Shown here: piece by piece, positions 41,830-55,869 of the stretch
Position numbering within the stretch: the stretch's first letter is position 1
Layout: every line of letters begins with the position of its first letter
Source of the DNA: Streptomyces dengpaensis
Lineage (GTDB): Bacteria; Actinomycetota; Actinomycetes; Streptomycetales; Streptomycetaceae
Direction: 5' to 3'
DNA: 64,000 bases
NCBI RefSeq assembly: GCF_002946835.1
Contig: NZ_CP026652.1
Span: forward strand, 6,262,001-6,326,000
Notes under the pieces: model-generated
Seen by the model: only the letters and a program-made list of their open reading frames with translations
What the model was told of the DNA's origin: nothing
Databases searched by the model: none
Made by a program: the position numbers and the translations under genes

Positions 41830-42834
41830 ATGACAGTCGCCATCGACCGAGCGACCGGCAAGCGCCGCGGTGACCGAGCGCCGCGCCCGGGCCGGCTGCA
41901 GCGTCTCAAGCACTCGTACCAGAAGTACTGGTACGCGTACGCGATGATCGCCCCGGTCGTCGTCGTACTGGGCGTACTGGTGCTCTATCCGCTGGTGGAG
42001 GGCTTCTACCTGACTCTCACGGACGCCAACAGCCTCAACTCGGCCCGCACCATCGGCGTCAACCACATCGAGGCCACGTACAAGTTCATCGGCCTCGACA
42101 ACTACAAGGACATCCTGTGGGGGCCGACCTCGTACGACCGTTTCTGGTCGCACTTCATCTGGACGATCGTGTGGACGGCGCTCTGTGTCGTCCTGCACTA
42201 CTGCATCGGCCTCGGTCTCGCGCTGCTGCTCAACCAGAAGCTGCGCGGCCGGACCTTCTACCGGCTGATCCTGGTCCTGCCGTGGGCCGTGCCGACCTTC
42301 GTCACCGTCTTCGGCTGGCGCTTCATGCTCGCCGACGGCGGCATCATCAATTCCATGCTCGACGCGGTGCACCTGCCGTCGCCGCTGTGGCTGGAGGATT
42401 CCTTCTGGCAGCGGTTCGCGGCGATCATGGTCAACACCTGGTGCGGTGTGCCGTTCATGATGGTCTCGCTGCTCGGCGGACTGCAGTCCATCGACTCCAC
42501 CTTGTACGAGGCCGCCGAGATGGACGGCGCGAACGCCTGGCAGCGGTTCCGGTACGTCACTCTGCCGGGTCTGAGGTCCGTCAGCTCCACCGTCGTACTC
42601 CTCGGCGTCATCTGGACCTTCAACCAGTTCGCCGTCATCTTCCTGCTGTTCGGTGACACCGCACCCGACGCGCAGATCCTCGTCACCTGGGCCTACTACC
42701 TGGGCTTCGGCCAACAACCGCGCGACTTCGCGCAGTCGGCGGCCTACGGCATGCTGCTCCTGGCCATCCTTGTCGTCTTCACCTCCTTCTACCGCCGCTG
42801 GCTGAACCGCAATGAGCAGCAGCTCGCGATCTGA
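41830..42834 (+). CDS. malF: maltose/maltodextrin ABC transporter permease
   Basis: 334-aa inner membrane subunit, six predicted helices after a basic N-terminus. The ABC importer EAA loop that contacts the ATPase is clear: YEAAEMDGANAWQRFRYVTL with P following. Forms the channel with MalG; cytoplasmic ATPase elsewhere. ATG 41830 begins 120 bp after malE, a gap that contains a hairpin. The end lies 13 bp before malG, so malF and malG are tightly linked. Confidence 0.95.
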   Translation: MTVAIDRATGKRRGDRAPRPGRLQRLKHSYQKYWYAYAMIAPVVVVLGVLVLYPLVEGFYLTLTDANSLNSARTIGVNHIEATYKFIGLDNYKDILWGPTSYDRFWSHFIWTIVWTALCVVLHYCIGLGLALLLNQKLRGRTFYRLILVLPWAVPTFVTVFGWRFMLADGGIINSMLDAVHLPSPLWLEDSFWQRFAAIMVNTWCGVPFMMVSLLGGLQSIDSTLYEAAEMDGANAWQRFRYVTLPGLRSVSSTVVLLGVIWTFNQFAVIFLLFGDTAPDAQILVTWAYYLGFGQQPRDFAQSAAYGMLLLAILVVFTSFYRRWLNRNEQQLAI

Positions 42835-42847
42835 GGCAGGAGTCCCC

Positions 42848-43753
42848 ATGAGTACCACCACCCTTCAGACGCCTCCGGCCGACCAGGTCCCCGCGTACGA
42901 CGAGCCCCGCAAGGCGCGCAAACGCGGTGACCGCGGCCTCGCCGGCTCGTTGGCCTCCCACGGCCTCCTGATCGTCGCGAGCCTGATCGCCATGTTCCCG
43001 ATCGCCTGGCTGTTCTACCTGTCCCTCGGCCCGGACAAGGACGACTACCTCCACCCCGCGGGCATCTGGGACAAGATGACGCTCGACAACTACGCGTTCG
43101 TGCTCCAGCACACGAACTTCTTCGACTGGTTGAAGAGTTCGCTGATCGTCTCGCTGGGCACCGCGTTCATCGGTGTGCTCGTCGCCGCCACCACCGGCTA
43201 CGCGGTCTCCCGCATGCGCTTCCCCGGGTACAGGAAGTTCATGTGGGTGCTTCTGGTCACCCAGATGTTCCCGGTGGCCGTGCTCATGGTGCCGATGTAC
43301 CAGATCCTGTCGAACCTGCAGCTCATCGACAGCTACCTCGGTCTCATCCTCGTCTACTTGACGACGACCGTGCCGTACTGCGCATGGCTGATGAAGGGCT
43401 ACTTCGACACCATTCCGTTCGAGATCGACGAGGCGGGGCGCGTCGACGGGCTGACCCCCTTCGGCACGTTCACACGGCTGATCCTGCCGCTCGCCAAGCC
43501 GGGCCTGGCCGTCGCCGCCTTCTACAGCTTCCTCACCGCCTTCGGCGAGGTCGCGTTCGCCGCGACGTTCATGCTGTCCGACACGAAGTACACCTTCGCC
43601 GTGGGACTGATGAGCTACGTCAGCGAGCACGACGCGCAGCGCCACCTCATGGCGGCCACCGCCGTGCTGGTCGCGATACCCGCGTCCGCGTTCTTCTACC
43701 TCGTGCAGAAGAACCTGGTGACCGGCCTCACCGCGGGCGGCACGAAGGGCTGA
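42848..43753 (+). CDS. malG: maltose/maltodextrin ABC transporter permease
   Basis: 301-aa inner membrane subunit with six predicted helices. EAA-type loop: IDEAGRVDGLTPFGTFTRLI then LP. N-terminal soluble segment of about 35 residues, then HGLLIVASLIAMFPIAWLFY. Partner of MalF. ATG 42848 follows GCAGGAG. 158 bp separate it from aglA, with no terminator-like hairpin seen, so aglA may be cotranscribed. The gap contains an alternating CGTACGT stretch (about 43849-43868). Confidence 0.95.
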   Translation: MSTTTLQTPPADQVPAYDEPRKARKRGDRGLAGSLASHGLLIVASLIAMFPIAWLFYLSLGPDKDDYLHPAGIWDKMTLDNYAFVLQHTNFFDWLKSSLIVSLGTAFIGVLVAATTGYAVSRMRFPGYRKFMWVLLVTQMFPVAVLMVPMYQILSNLQLIDSYLGLILVYLTTTVPYCAWLMKGYFDTIPFEIDEAGRVDGLTPFGTFTRLILPLAKPGLAVAAFYSFLTAFGEVAFAATFMLSDTKYTFAVGLMSYVSEHDAQRHLMAATAVLVAIPASAFFYLVQKNLVTGLTAGGTKG

Positions 43754-43911
43754 TTCCCTCCCAGGGCTCCCGCGCGCCTGTCCGCGCGGGTGGCGGCCGC
43801 GGTGCCCCTCCGACCCCGCCGGCATCGCGGCCGCTTCGTCAACCGCCCGACGTACGTCGTACGTACGCATGCACATCCACGACCAGACCCCCCGTCACGC
43901 ACAAGGACGCC

Positions 43912-45645
43912 ATGAGCCAGCACTCCGCCGACCAGGCCCCGAACTCCGCTCTCGCCACCGTCGCCGGCCATCGCGACTGGTGGCGCGACGCGGTGATCTA
44001 CCAGGTCTATCCGCGCAGCTTCGCCGACAGCAACGGCGACGGCATGGGCGACTTGGAGGGCGTACGTTCCCGACTCCCGTACCTGCGCGACCTCGGCGTG
44101 GACGCCGTGTGGCTCAGCCCCTTCTACGCCTCGCCGCAGGCCGACGCCGGCTACGACGTGGCGGACTACCGGGCCGTCGACCCCATGTTCGGCAACCTCA
44201 TGGACGCCGACGCCCTCATCCGCGACGCCCACGAACTGGGTCTGCGGATCATTGTCGACCTGGTCCCCAACCACTCCTCCGACCAGCACGAGTGGTTCAA
44301 GCAGGCCCTGCGCGAAGGCCCCGGCTCGCCGCTGCGGGAGCGCTACCACTTCCGGCCGGGCAAGGGCGAGAGCGGTGAACTTCCGCCCAACGACTGGGAG
44401 TCCATCTTCGGCGGCCCCGCCTGGACCCGGGTCACCGAGCCGGACGGCACCCCCGGCGAGTGGTACCTGCACCTCTTCGCCCCTGAGCAGCCCGACTTCA
44501 ACTGGGACCACCCGGCCGTGGGCGACGAGTTCCGCTCGATCCTGCGGTTCTGGCTGGACATGGGCGTCGACGGCTTCCGCATCGACGTGGCACACGGACT
44601 GGTGAAGGCGGCGGGTCTGCCGGACCTGGGCGCCCACGACCAGCTGAAGCTGCTGGGCAACGACGTCATGCCGTTCTTCGACCAGGACGGCGTGCACGTC
44701 ATCTACCGGCAGTGGCGCACGATCCTCGACGAGTACGCGGGCAATGAAACAGGGCCCGAAGGGCCTTCCTCGGAAGGGCGGGGGCGGGAGACGGGCGGGC
44801 GGATCTTCGTGGCCGAGGCCTGGACTCCCACCGTCGAGCGCACCGCGAACTACGTCCGCCCCGACGAACTCCACCAGGCCTTCAACTTCCAGTACCTGAG
44901 CACCGCCTGGGACGCGAAGGAGCTGCGGACGGTCATCGACCGTACCCTCGCGGCGATGCGCCCGGTCGGCGCCCCCGCCACCTGGGTCCTGTCCAACCAC
45001 GACGTCACCCGGCACGCCACCCGCTTCGCCAACCCGCCCGGCCTCGGCACCCAGATCCGCACCGCGGGCGACCGCGGCCTGGGCCTGCGCCGGGCCCGTG
45101 CCGCCACGCTGCTGATGCTGGCGCTGCCCGGTTCGGCGTACGTCTACCAGGGCGAGGAACTCGGCCTCCCGGACGTCGTCGACCTGCCCGACGAGGTGCG
45201 CCAGGACCCCGCGTACTTCAGGGGCGCGGGCCAGGACGGCTTCCGCGACGGCTGCCGGGTGCCGATCCCGTGGACGCGGGAAGGTTCCTCGTACGGCTTC
45301 GGCAGTGGCGGAAGCTGGCTTCCGCAGCCTTCGGTCTGGGCCGAGTTGAGCGTGCAGGCGCAGGAGGGTGTGCCGGGTTCGACGCTGGAGCTGTACCGCT
45401 CGGCGCTGCGCGTCCGCCGGGAGAGGCCCGACCTCGGCGCGGGCGACGCGGTGGAGTGGCTGAGCGCCCCCGAGGGCGTCCTCGTCTTCCGGCGCGGGGA
45501 GTTCGTGTGCGTCGCGAACACCACGGGGGAGTCGGTGACCACCCCGGCGTACGGACGCGTGCTGCTCACCAGCGGCGAGGTGACCGAGGCCGCCGGCGAG
45601 GCGAAGGTGCCGGCCGACACGACGGTGTGGTGGACGACGGCCTGA
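43912..45645 (+). CDS. aglA: alpha-glucosidase, GH13 (AglA type), cytoplasmic
   Basis: 577 aa, no signal peptide; hydrolyses imported maltose and maltodextrins. GH13 motifs: [18 protein letters not shown] (nucleophile Asp225), FVAEAW (acid/base Glu302) and LSNHDVTR (Asp364). C-terminal beta domain. Residues 278-295 ([18 protein letters not shown]) form a hydrophilic block just before the beta strand of Glu302. It looks like an insertion (DNA about 44743-44796) because DEYAG would normally lead straight into [11 protein letters not shown] 43912 follows AAGGACG. Confidence 0.92.
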   Translation: MSQHSADQAPNSALATVAGHRDWWRDAVIYQVYPRSFADSNGDGMGDLEGVRSRLPYLRDLGVDAVWLSPFYASPQADAGYDVADYRAVDPMFGNLMDADALIRDAHELGLRIIVDLVPNHSSDQHEWFKQALREGPGSPLRERYHFRPGKGESGELPPNDWESIFGGPAWTRVTEPDGTPGEWYLHLFAPEQPDFNWDHPAVGDEFRSILRFWLDMGVDGFRIDVAHGLVKAAGLPDLGAHDQLKLLGNDVMPFFDQDGVHVIYRQWRTILDEYAGNETGPEGPSSEGRGRETGGRIFVAEAWTPTVERTANYVRPDELHQAFNFQYLSTAWDAKELRTVIDRTLAAMRPVGAPATWVLSNHDVTRHATRFANPPGLGTQIRTAGDRGLGLRRARAATLLMLALPGSAYVYQGEELGLPDVVDLPDEVRQDPAYFRGAGQDGFRDGCRVPIPWTREGSSYGFGSGGSWLPQPSVWAELSVQAQEGVPGSTLELYRSALRVRRERPDLGAGDAVEWLSAPEGVLVFRRGEFVCVANTTGESVTTPAYGRVLLTSGEVTEAAGEAKVPADTTVWWTTA

Positions 45646-45739
45646 CGGCAGGTCATCCGCAGGTCGTCCGCAACGTTCTGGCGTCAACTTCCCCCGCCCC
45701 GCTGCCCTTTTGGGCGGCGGGCCTTTAACATCTGCGCCA

Positions 45740-45768
45740 CCGCAAGATTTCCGCAACTTTTCTGCAAG
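45740..45768. promoter_or_regulatory. MalR operator-like heptamers upstream of the alpha-amylase gene
   Basis: CCGCAAG at 45740-45746 and CTGCAAG at 45762-45768, with CCGCAAC between; 22 bp from first to last start and 28 bp before the amylase ATG. Same heptamer class as in the malR-malE region. Confidence 0.6.
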
Positions 45769-45796
45769 AACCTTCAATGACGAAGGGAACCCCCAC

Positions 45797-47170
45797 ATGG
45801 CCCGCAGAACGCTTGCCGGGGTCACCGCTCTGGCAGCGGCCGCACTTGTCATGACCCCGACTGCGGCACACGCCTCCCCGCCCGGAACCAAGGACGTCAC
45901 CGCCGTCCTCTTCGAGTGGAACTACGCCTCGGTCGCCCGCGAGTGCACCACAACTCTCGGCCCCGCCGGCTACGGATTCGTCCAGGTCTCCCCGCCCGCC
46001 GAGCACATACAGGGCGCGCAGTGGTGGACCTCCTACCAGCCGGTCAGCTACAAGATCGCAGGCCGCCTGGGCAACCGCACCGCGTTCCAGAACATGGTGA
46101 ACACCTGCCACGCGGCAGGCGTGAAGGTCGTCGCCGACACGGTGATCAACCACATGTCGGCGGGATCGGGCACCGGCACCGGCGGATCGTCGTATACGAA
46201 GTACGACTACCCCGGCCTGTACTCCTCGTTCGACTTCGACAACTGCACCTCCGAGATCACCAACTACCAGGACCGCTGGAACGTCCAGAACTGCGAACTG
46301 GTGGGCCTGGCCGACCTCGACACGGGCGAGGAGTACGTCCGCCAGGCCATCGCGGGCTACATGAACGACCTCCTGAGCCTGGGGGTCGACGGCTTCCGCG
46401 TCGACGCGGCCAAGCACATACCGGCCGCGGACCTGGCCAACATCAAGTCCCGCCTGACCAACCCCTCCGCCTACTGGAAGCAGGAGGTCATCCACGGCTC
46501 GGGCGAGGCGGTCCAGCCCACCGAGTACACCGGCAACGGCGACGTCCAGGAGTTCCGGTACGCCTACGACCTCAAGCGGGTCTTCACCAGCGAGAACCTC
46601 GCCTACCTGCGGAACTACGGCGAGGGCTGGGGCTATATGAGCAGCTCGGTCGCGGGCGTCTTCGTCGACAACCACGACACCGAGCGCAACGGCTCGACAC
46701 TGAACTACAAGGACGGGGCGAACTACACGCTCGCCAACGTCTTCATGCTCGCCCATCCGTACGGCGCCCCCGACGTCAACTCCGCCTACGAGTGGTCCAA
46801 CCCGGACGCCGGACCGCCCAACGGCGGTACGGTCAACGCCTGTTGGCAGGACGGCTGGAAGTGCCAGCACGCCTGGCCGGAGATCAAGTCGATGGTCGCC
46901 TTCCGCAACGCCACCCGTGGCCAGGCGGTCACCAACTGGTGGGACAACGGCGCCGACGCCATCGCCTTCGGCCGCGGCGGCAAGGGCTTCGTGGCCATCA
47001 ACCACGAGTCCTCCTCGCTGACCCGTACGTACACCACCTCGCTTGCCGCGGGCACGTACTGCGACGTCCAGAACAACACGAGCGTCACGGTGAACAGTTC
47101 GGGCCAGTTCGCGGCGACACTGGGCGCCAACACGGCACTGGCGGTCTACGCGGGCAAGTCCAGCTGCTGA
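45797..47170 (+). CDS. secreted alpha-amylase (GH13_32)
   Basis: 457 aa. Sec signal [20 protein letters not shown] with predicted cut after AHA. The catalytic (beta/alpha)8 domain is of the Streptomyces type: [17 protein letters not shown] (nucleophile Asp203), [10 protein letters not shown] (acid/base Glu237) and [10 protein letters not shown] (Asp294). A short C-terminal all-beta domain follows, ending in Cys. There is no CBM20 starch-binding domain, which many streptomycete amylases carry. Cuts internal alpha-1,4 bonds of starch outside the cell. MalR-type heptamers lie just upstream. Confidence 0.94.
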   Translation: MARRTLAGVTALAAAALVMTPTAAHASPPGTKDVTAVLFEWNYASVARECTTTLGPAGYGFVQVSPPAEHIQGAQWWTSYQPVSYKIAGRLGNRTAFQNMVNTCHAAGVKVVADTVINHMSAGSGTGTGGSSYTKYDYPGLYSSFDFDNCTSEITNYQDRWNVQNCELVGLADLDTGEEYVRQAIAGYMNDLLSLGVDGFRVDAAKHIPAADLANIKSRLTNPSAYWKQEVIHGSGEAVQPTEYTGNGDVQEFRYAYDLKRVFTSENLAYLRNYGEGWGYMSSSVAGVFVDNHDTERNGSTLNYKDGANYTLANVFMLAHPYGAPDVNSAYEWSNPDAGPPNGGTVNACWQDGWKCQHAWPEIKSMVAFRNATRGQAVTNWWDNGADAIAFGRGGKGFVAINHESSSLTRTYTTSLAAGTYCDVQNNTSVTVNSSGQFAATLGANTALAVYAGKSSC

Positions 47171-47186
47171 AAGCCCTTGCCGACCG

Positions 47187-47215
47187 TTGCAAGACTCTTG
47201 CTGTAAACCTTGCGT
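47187..47215. promoter_or_regulatory. MalR operator-like heptamers upstream of the pullulanase gene
   Basis: TTGCAAG (47187-47193), CTTGCTG (47197-47203) and CTTGCGT (47209-47215), 94-122 bp before the start. Less perfect than at malE, but three in a row at 10-12 bp intervals. Confidence 0.5.
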
Positions 47216-47308
47216 GAGCGATACGGTCACGCGGGCGTTCGGCACCGAAGCCGGAACGCAGCGCGGGGTCGGACCCGAATACGCCGTCATCGCTAGGAGT
47301 TCACGCCT

Positions 47309-52696
<5,388 letters not shown>

Positions 52697-52705
52697 AGCA
52701 CTAGC

Positions 52706-52747
52706 GTGGTGGGGGCGTCCCCGGGGTTCCGGGGACGCCCCCACCAC
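52706..52747 (+). terminator. strong terminator after the pullulanase gene
   Basis: Perfect 19-bp stem GTGGTGGGGGCGTCCCCGG and its complement, loop GGTT, 9 bp after the stop. Closes the mal/starch block and separates it from the phosphatase gene. Confidence 0.9.
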
Positions 52748-52770
52748 CCGCGCCCCGAGGGGCTGTTCGT

Positions 52771-54378
52771 ATGGACGGCGACGACAGCGAGTCCACCGTG
52801 ATGGTGGTCGACGACACGGCGGCCAGCCGCTACGCGCTGGGCGCCGTGCTCAGCCGCGCGGGGCACAGCGTCATACCCGTGGCCAGCGCCGGCGAGGCGC
52901 TCGTCGAACTCGACGTACGACTGCGCGCGGGCGGCCTGCCCGACGTGGCACTCGTGGACGTCGGACTGCCCGACATGAACGGCTTCGAGCTGTGCCGCAG
53001 GCTCAAGGCGCAGCCGCCCACAGCCGCCCTGCCCGTCGTGCACTTCTCCGCCGTGTCCGCGGGACCCGCCTACCGCTGCCGGGGCCTGGACGCGGGCGGC
53101 GAGGCGTACCTGGCGGTGCCCGCGGAACCCGAGGAGATCCAGGCGGTCGTACGGGCCGCGGTGCGCGGGGCCAGGATCCGCACGGGCGCCGAGACACTCG
53201 TGCGGCGGCTGACCCTGCTGTCCGAGACGATCGCCGCCGTCCAGACGGCACGCTCCCTGCGGGAACTCGCGCACGCCGCGGCCGAGGGCACCGCGCGGCT
53301 CACCGGCTCGCCCGCCGCCGTGTTCGTCCTCGGCGAGGACGGCGAGCTGTACCGCGGACTCTCCCGGAGCCGGGCGCGGGCGGCCCTGCCCGACCCCGGC
53401 GCGCACGAGACCGTGGCCCGGCTGATCCGCCACGCCACCGCCGGACGCACCGGGGTGCGCCACACCGTCGTCCCCGCTCCGCTGTGGCCCGCGGGCTTCT
53501 TCCGGCCCGGCGCGTCCGACGACGCGCACCTCGTCCTGGCCCCCGCCCAGGACGGCAGGGCACCGGTGTGCCTCGCCACACCCGCGCACGCCGACCGCGG
53601 CGCGGCGCCCAACACCGACGCGCTGGTCGCCCGGCTCGCCCGTGCCACCGCGCTCGCCGCCGAGCCGCTGTTGATGTACCAGGCGGAACGCCATGTCGCG
53701 CTGACCCTGCAACACAGCTTCCTGCCCCAGCAGTTGCCCGAAATGCCGGGCATCGACGTCGTTGTCCGCTATGTTCCCGCCTCCCGGCAGACCGAGATCG
53801 GCGGCGACTTCTACGCGGCACTGCGCACGGCGGACGGGGTGCTCACCGCGGTCGGCGACGTCGTCGGGCACTCGCTGGACGCCGCCACCGTGATGGTCGA
53901 GATCCGGCACGCGCTGCGCGCCTACTGCGTCGAGGATCCCGACCCCGGGGTACTGGCCGCACGCCTCGACCAGATGCTCCAGCACTACCACCCCGACGCC
54001 ACGGCCACCGTCTGCCTGACGCTGGTCGACCCGGCCGGCGGGCGGGTCCGGATCGCCAACGCGGGCCACATCCCGCCGCTGCTCGTCCCCGACACGGGCA
54101 CGGCCGAGTACGCCGAGGTTGCGGGCCCGCTGCTCGGCCTGGGCCTCGACCGTCCACCACCCGCCGAGCTGACCCTCGCTCGCAGTCACCGGCTCCTCAT
54201 GGTCACCGACGGCCTGATCGAGACCCGCGGCACCGACCTCGCCGTCTCGCTGGAACAGCTGCGCGCCGCCGCGACGGCCGCCCCGCCCGGCACCGCCGCC
54301 CTCTGCGACACCCTGCTCGACTGCTTCGGCCGGGACAGGGAGGACGACATCGCGCTGCTCGCGCTGCGGCTGGGGTGA
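52771..54378 (+). CDS. response-regulator PP2C phosphatase (REC-GAF-SpoIIE, RsbU-like)
   Basis: 535 aa. An N-terminal receiver domain has the acidic pair VMVVDDT and phosphoacceptor Asp in ALVDVGLPDMNG; the Thr/Lys switch residues are less clear (HFSAVS, YLAVPAE), so phosphorylation may be altered. A GAF-like domain occupies about residues 150-300. The C-terminal SpoIIE/PP2C phosphatase starts LQHSFLPQQLPEMPGIDVVV, with EIGGDFYAA, GDVVGHSLDAATVM, NAGHIPPLL, TDGLIETR and DDIALLALR. Probably dephosphorylates an anti-sigma antagonist. A 33-bp tandem repeat covers its last codons. Confidence 0.88.
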   Translation: MDGDDSESTVMVVDDTAASRYALGAVLSRAGHSVIPVASAGEALVELDVRLRAGGLPDVALVDVGLPDMNGFELCRRLKAQPPTAALPVVHFSAVSAGPAYRCRGLDAGGEAYLAVPAEPEEIQAVVRAAVRGARIRTGAETLVRRLTLLSETIAAVQTARSLRELAHAAAEGTARLTGSPAAVFVLGEDGELYRGLSRSRARAALPDPGAHETVARLIRHATAGRTGVRHTVVPAPLWPAGFFRPGASDDAHLVLAPAQDGRAPVCLATPAHADRGAAPNTDALVARLARATALAAEPLLMYQAERHVALTLQHSFLPQQLPEMPGIDVVVRYVPASRQTEIGGDFYAALRTADGVLTAVGDVVGHSLDAATVMVEIRHALRAYCVEDPDPGVLAARLDQMLQHYHPDATATVCLTLVDPAGGRVRIANAGHIPPLLVPDTGTAEYAEVAGPLLGLGLDRPPPAELTLARSHRLLMVTDGLIETRGTDLAVSLEQLRAAATAAPPGTAALCDTLLDCFGRDREDDIALLALRLG

Positions 54379-54451
54379 CGGTTCGGGCTGCTCGCGCTGC
54401 GGCTGGGGTGACGGTTCGGGCTGCTCGCGCTGCGGCTGGGGTGACGGTTCG
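54355..54451 (+). repeat. 33-bp tandem repeat over the stop codon of the phosphatase gene
   Basis: CTGCTCGCGCTGCGGCTGGG plus GTGACGGTTCGGG in three copies (54355-54387, 54388-54420, 54421-54451). Copy 1 encodes the C-terminal LLALRLG and the stop; each later copy repeats the stop. Confidence 0.92.
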
Positions 54452-54496
54452 CGCCGTGGTTAAGGTGACCGGGACAGCCCTAGAACAGGAGTGCCC

Positions 54497-54850
54497 ATGC
54501 CTCAGATCACCATCGACCACTCCGGGTCACTCGATCACGTCGACTGGGAGGCGTTCGCGGTCGAGCTGCACCCGGTGATCGTCGAGACGGCGGCCGCGCG
54601 GATCGAGGCGTGCAAGACGCGGGTCGCACGGACCGAGGAAGACGTGGTGGGAGCGGAGGCGGCCGGGCACGCCATCGTGCACGTCACGATCGCGCTGCTC
54701 GCCGGACGGTCCGACGAGACCAAGGCCAAGCTCACCGAAGCCGTACTGGACCTGCTGCGCAAGTACATCGAGCCCGAGGACGGGGTCACGCTGCACGCCT
54801 CCGCCGAGGTCCGCGACCTCGACCCGTCGTACCGCCAGTTCGACCGGTAG
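54497..54850 (+). CDS. 5-carboxymethyl-2-hydroxymuconate isomerase family (tautomerase fold)
   Basis: 117 aa. The start Met is followed by Pro (PQITIDHSG), the catalytic N-terminal proline of the tautomerase/CHMI superfamily. The rest fits CHMI: DWEAFAVELHPVIVETAAAR, HAIVHVTIALLAGRSDETKA, SAEVRDLDPSYRQF. In homoprotocatechuate breakdown this enzyme isomerises a muconate intermediate, but no other genes of that pathway are here, so the true substrate is uncertain. ATG 54497 rather than GTG 54491, because AACAGGAG is correctly spaced for it. Confidence 0.82.
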   Translation: MPQITIDHSGSLDHVDWEAFAVELHPVIVETAAARIEACKTRVARTEEDVVGAEAAGHAIVHVTIALLAGRSDETKAKLTEAVLDLLRKYIEPEDGVTLHASAEVRDLDPSYRQFDR

Positions 54851-54871
54851 CGGCTGCGACCCCGGCAGCGA

Positions 54872-55600
54872 TCACGCCTCCGGCGGCGACGCCAGTGCGA
54901 TCAGCCGGACGACGAGGTCGCCGAACGGCCCGTCGCCCGGCTCGCCCTGGAGGCTCCCGCGCAGCAGCGCGCTCATCTCCTCGTCGTACGCGGCGCTCAC
55001 CGCCGCCAGCGCCGCGAAGTCGTGCACGAGCTGCACCTCCAACTCGCCGCGCGGAATCCGCCGCCCGTCCAGCCAGATCAGCGCCGTCGACTCGACGAGC
55101 GAGATCCAGGAGCGGATCACCAGCTCCAGCCGGGCGGGCGGGTTCTCGACCTTCATATGCGCGAGTATCTGGACGTACGCCGCCTGCCGTACGCCGTCGA
55201 TCAGCGCGGTGGCGGTGGAGGCCGCGCCCATGGAGCGGACCGCGTCCGCGGGGACCGCGGGGCCGCCCCGCATCAACGCGGCGAAACCGGGCCCGTGGTC
55301 GTCCACGAAGTCGAAGAACCGGCGCATCACGCGCAGAAGCCGCTCGCCCAGCGGACCCTCGTGGGGCTCCACGAAGCGGCTCGCGAGATCCTCCGAGGCA
55401 CGCTGCAACGCCGCCTCGTACAGGCTGAGTTTGCCCGGAAAGTAGTGGTAGACGAGCGGCCGCGAGATGCCGGCGGCCGAGGCTATCTCGTCGATGGAGA
55501 CCTCGTCGGGCGAACGTCGGCTGAACAGTTCGAGGGCGACACCGATCAGCTGCTGCCGTCGCTCCTCGACACCCATCCTGCGGCGTACCCCGGTTGTCAT
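54872..55600 (-). CDS. TetR/AcrR family transcriptional regulator
   Basis: 242 aa. N-terminal HTH: QLIGVALELFSRRS ... SIDEIASAAGISRPLVYHYF (about residues 17-60). The C-terminal helical ligand domain contains RSWISLVESTALIWL. It converges on the CHMI-like gene with 21 bp between. Just upstream on the same strand is an oxidoreductase relic that may once have been its target. No operator recognised. Confidence 0.9.
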   Translation of the reverse strand: MTTGVRRRMGVEERRQQLIGVALELFSRRSPDEVSIDEIASAAGISRPLVYHYFPGKLSLYEAALQRASEDLASRFVEPHEGPLGERLLRVMRRFFDFVDDHGPGFAALMRGGPAVPADAVRSMGAASTATALIDGVRQAAYVQILAHMKVENPPARLELVIRSWISLVESTALIWLDGRRIPRGELEVQLVHDFAALAAVSAAYDEEMSALLRGSLQGEPGDGPFGDLVVRLIALASPPEA

Positions 55601-55656
55601 GCGAACACCTTACCGATCGGATCCGGCCCGCAACGGGCCGGTCCGGCCACGGTCGT

Positions 55657-55869
55657 TCACATGTCCAGCACGATGCGGTCCCCGCGTGCCCGCGAAACAC
55701 AGATCAGCATCGAGTCGCCACGCTCCGCGTCCTCCCCCACTGCCTTAAGGACGTGGGAGGTGCCCCCAAGTTCGTCCCGGTGCTCGATCTCCCCTTCCAG
55801 GACCCGCTGTTGGCACGCGTCCGCGGACGAGCGCGCGCCGCGGGGCAGACGGGAGTTTGTCGACAGGGC
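55657..55869 (-). pseudogene. relic of a phthalate-dioxygenase-reductase-type ferredoxin domain
   Basis: 71 codons, in frame with and directly following the stop of the 55870-57792 gene, no start codon of its own. CQQRVLEGEIEHRDE and then DSMLICVSRARGDRIVLDM followed by TGA match the end of the C-terminal 2Fe-2S domain of PDR/VanB oxidoreductases. Between these segments the 36-bp palindromic repeat (55732-55767) is inserted in frame. The flavin and NAD domains are missing. Confidence 0.7.
55732..55767 (-). repeat. 36-bp palindromic interspersed repeat, copy 2
   Basis: Read on the minus strand it starts GGGGGCACCTCCCACG and ends GGCAGTGGGGGAG, identical to 3363-3398 except for about six bases in the middle (GTCCTTAAG here). 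Inserted in frame in the oxidoreductase relic. Confidence 0.85.

Noticed and set aside
40315..42861. An 848-codon antisense frame across malE and malF
   Set aside because: Same GC-bias shadow effect; low-complexity Arg/Gly/Val sequence and no motif, while both sense genes are certain.
43849..43868. CGTACGT-rich stretch before aglA as an operator
   Set aside because: Alternating CGTACG is common in Streptomyces intergenic DNA, and it does not match the MalR heptamer.
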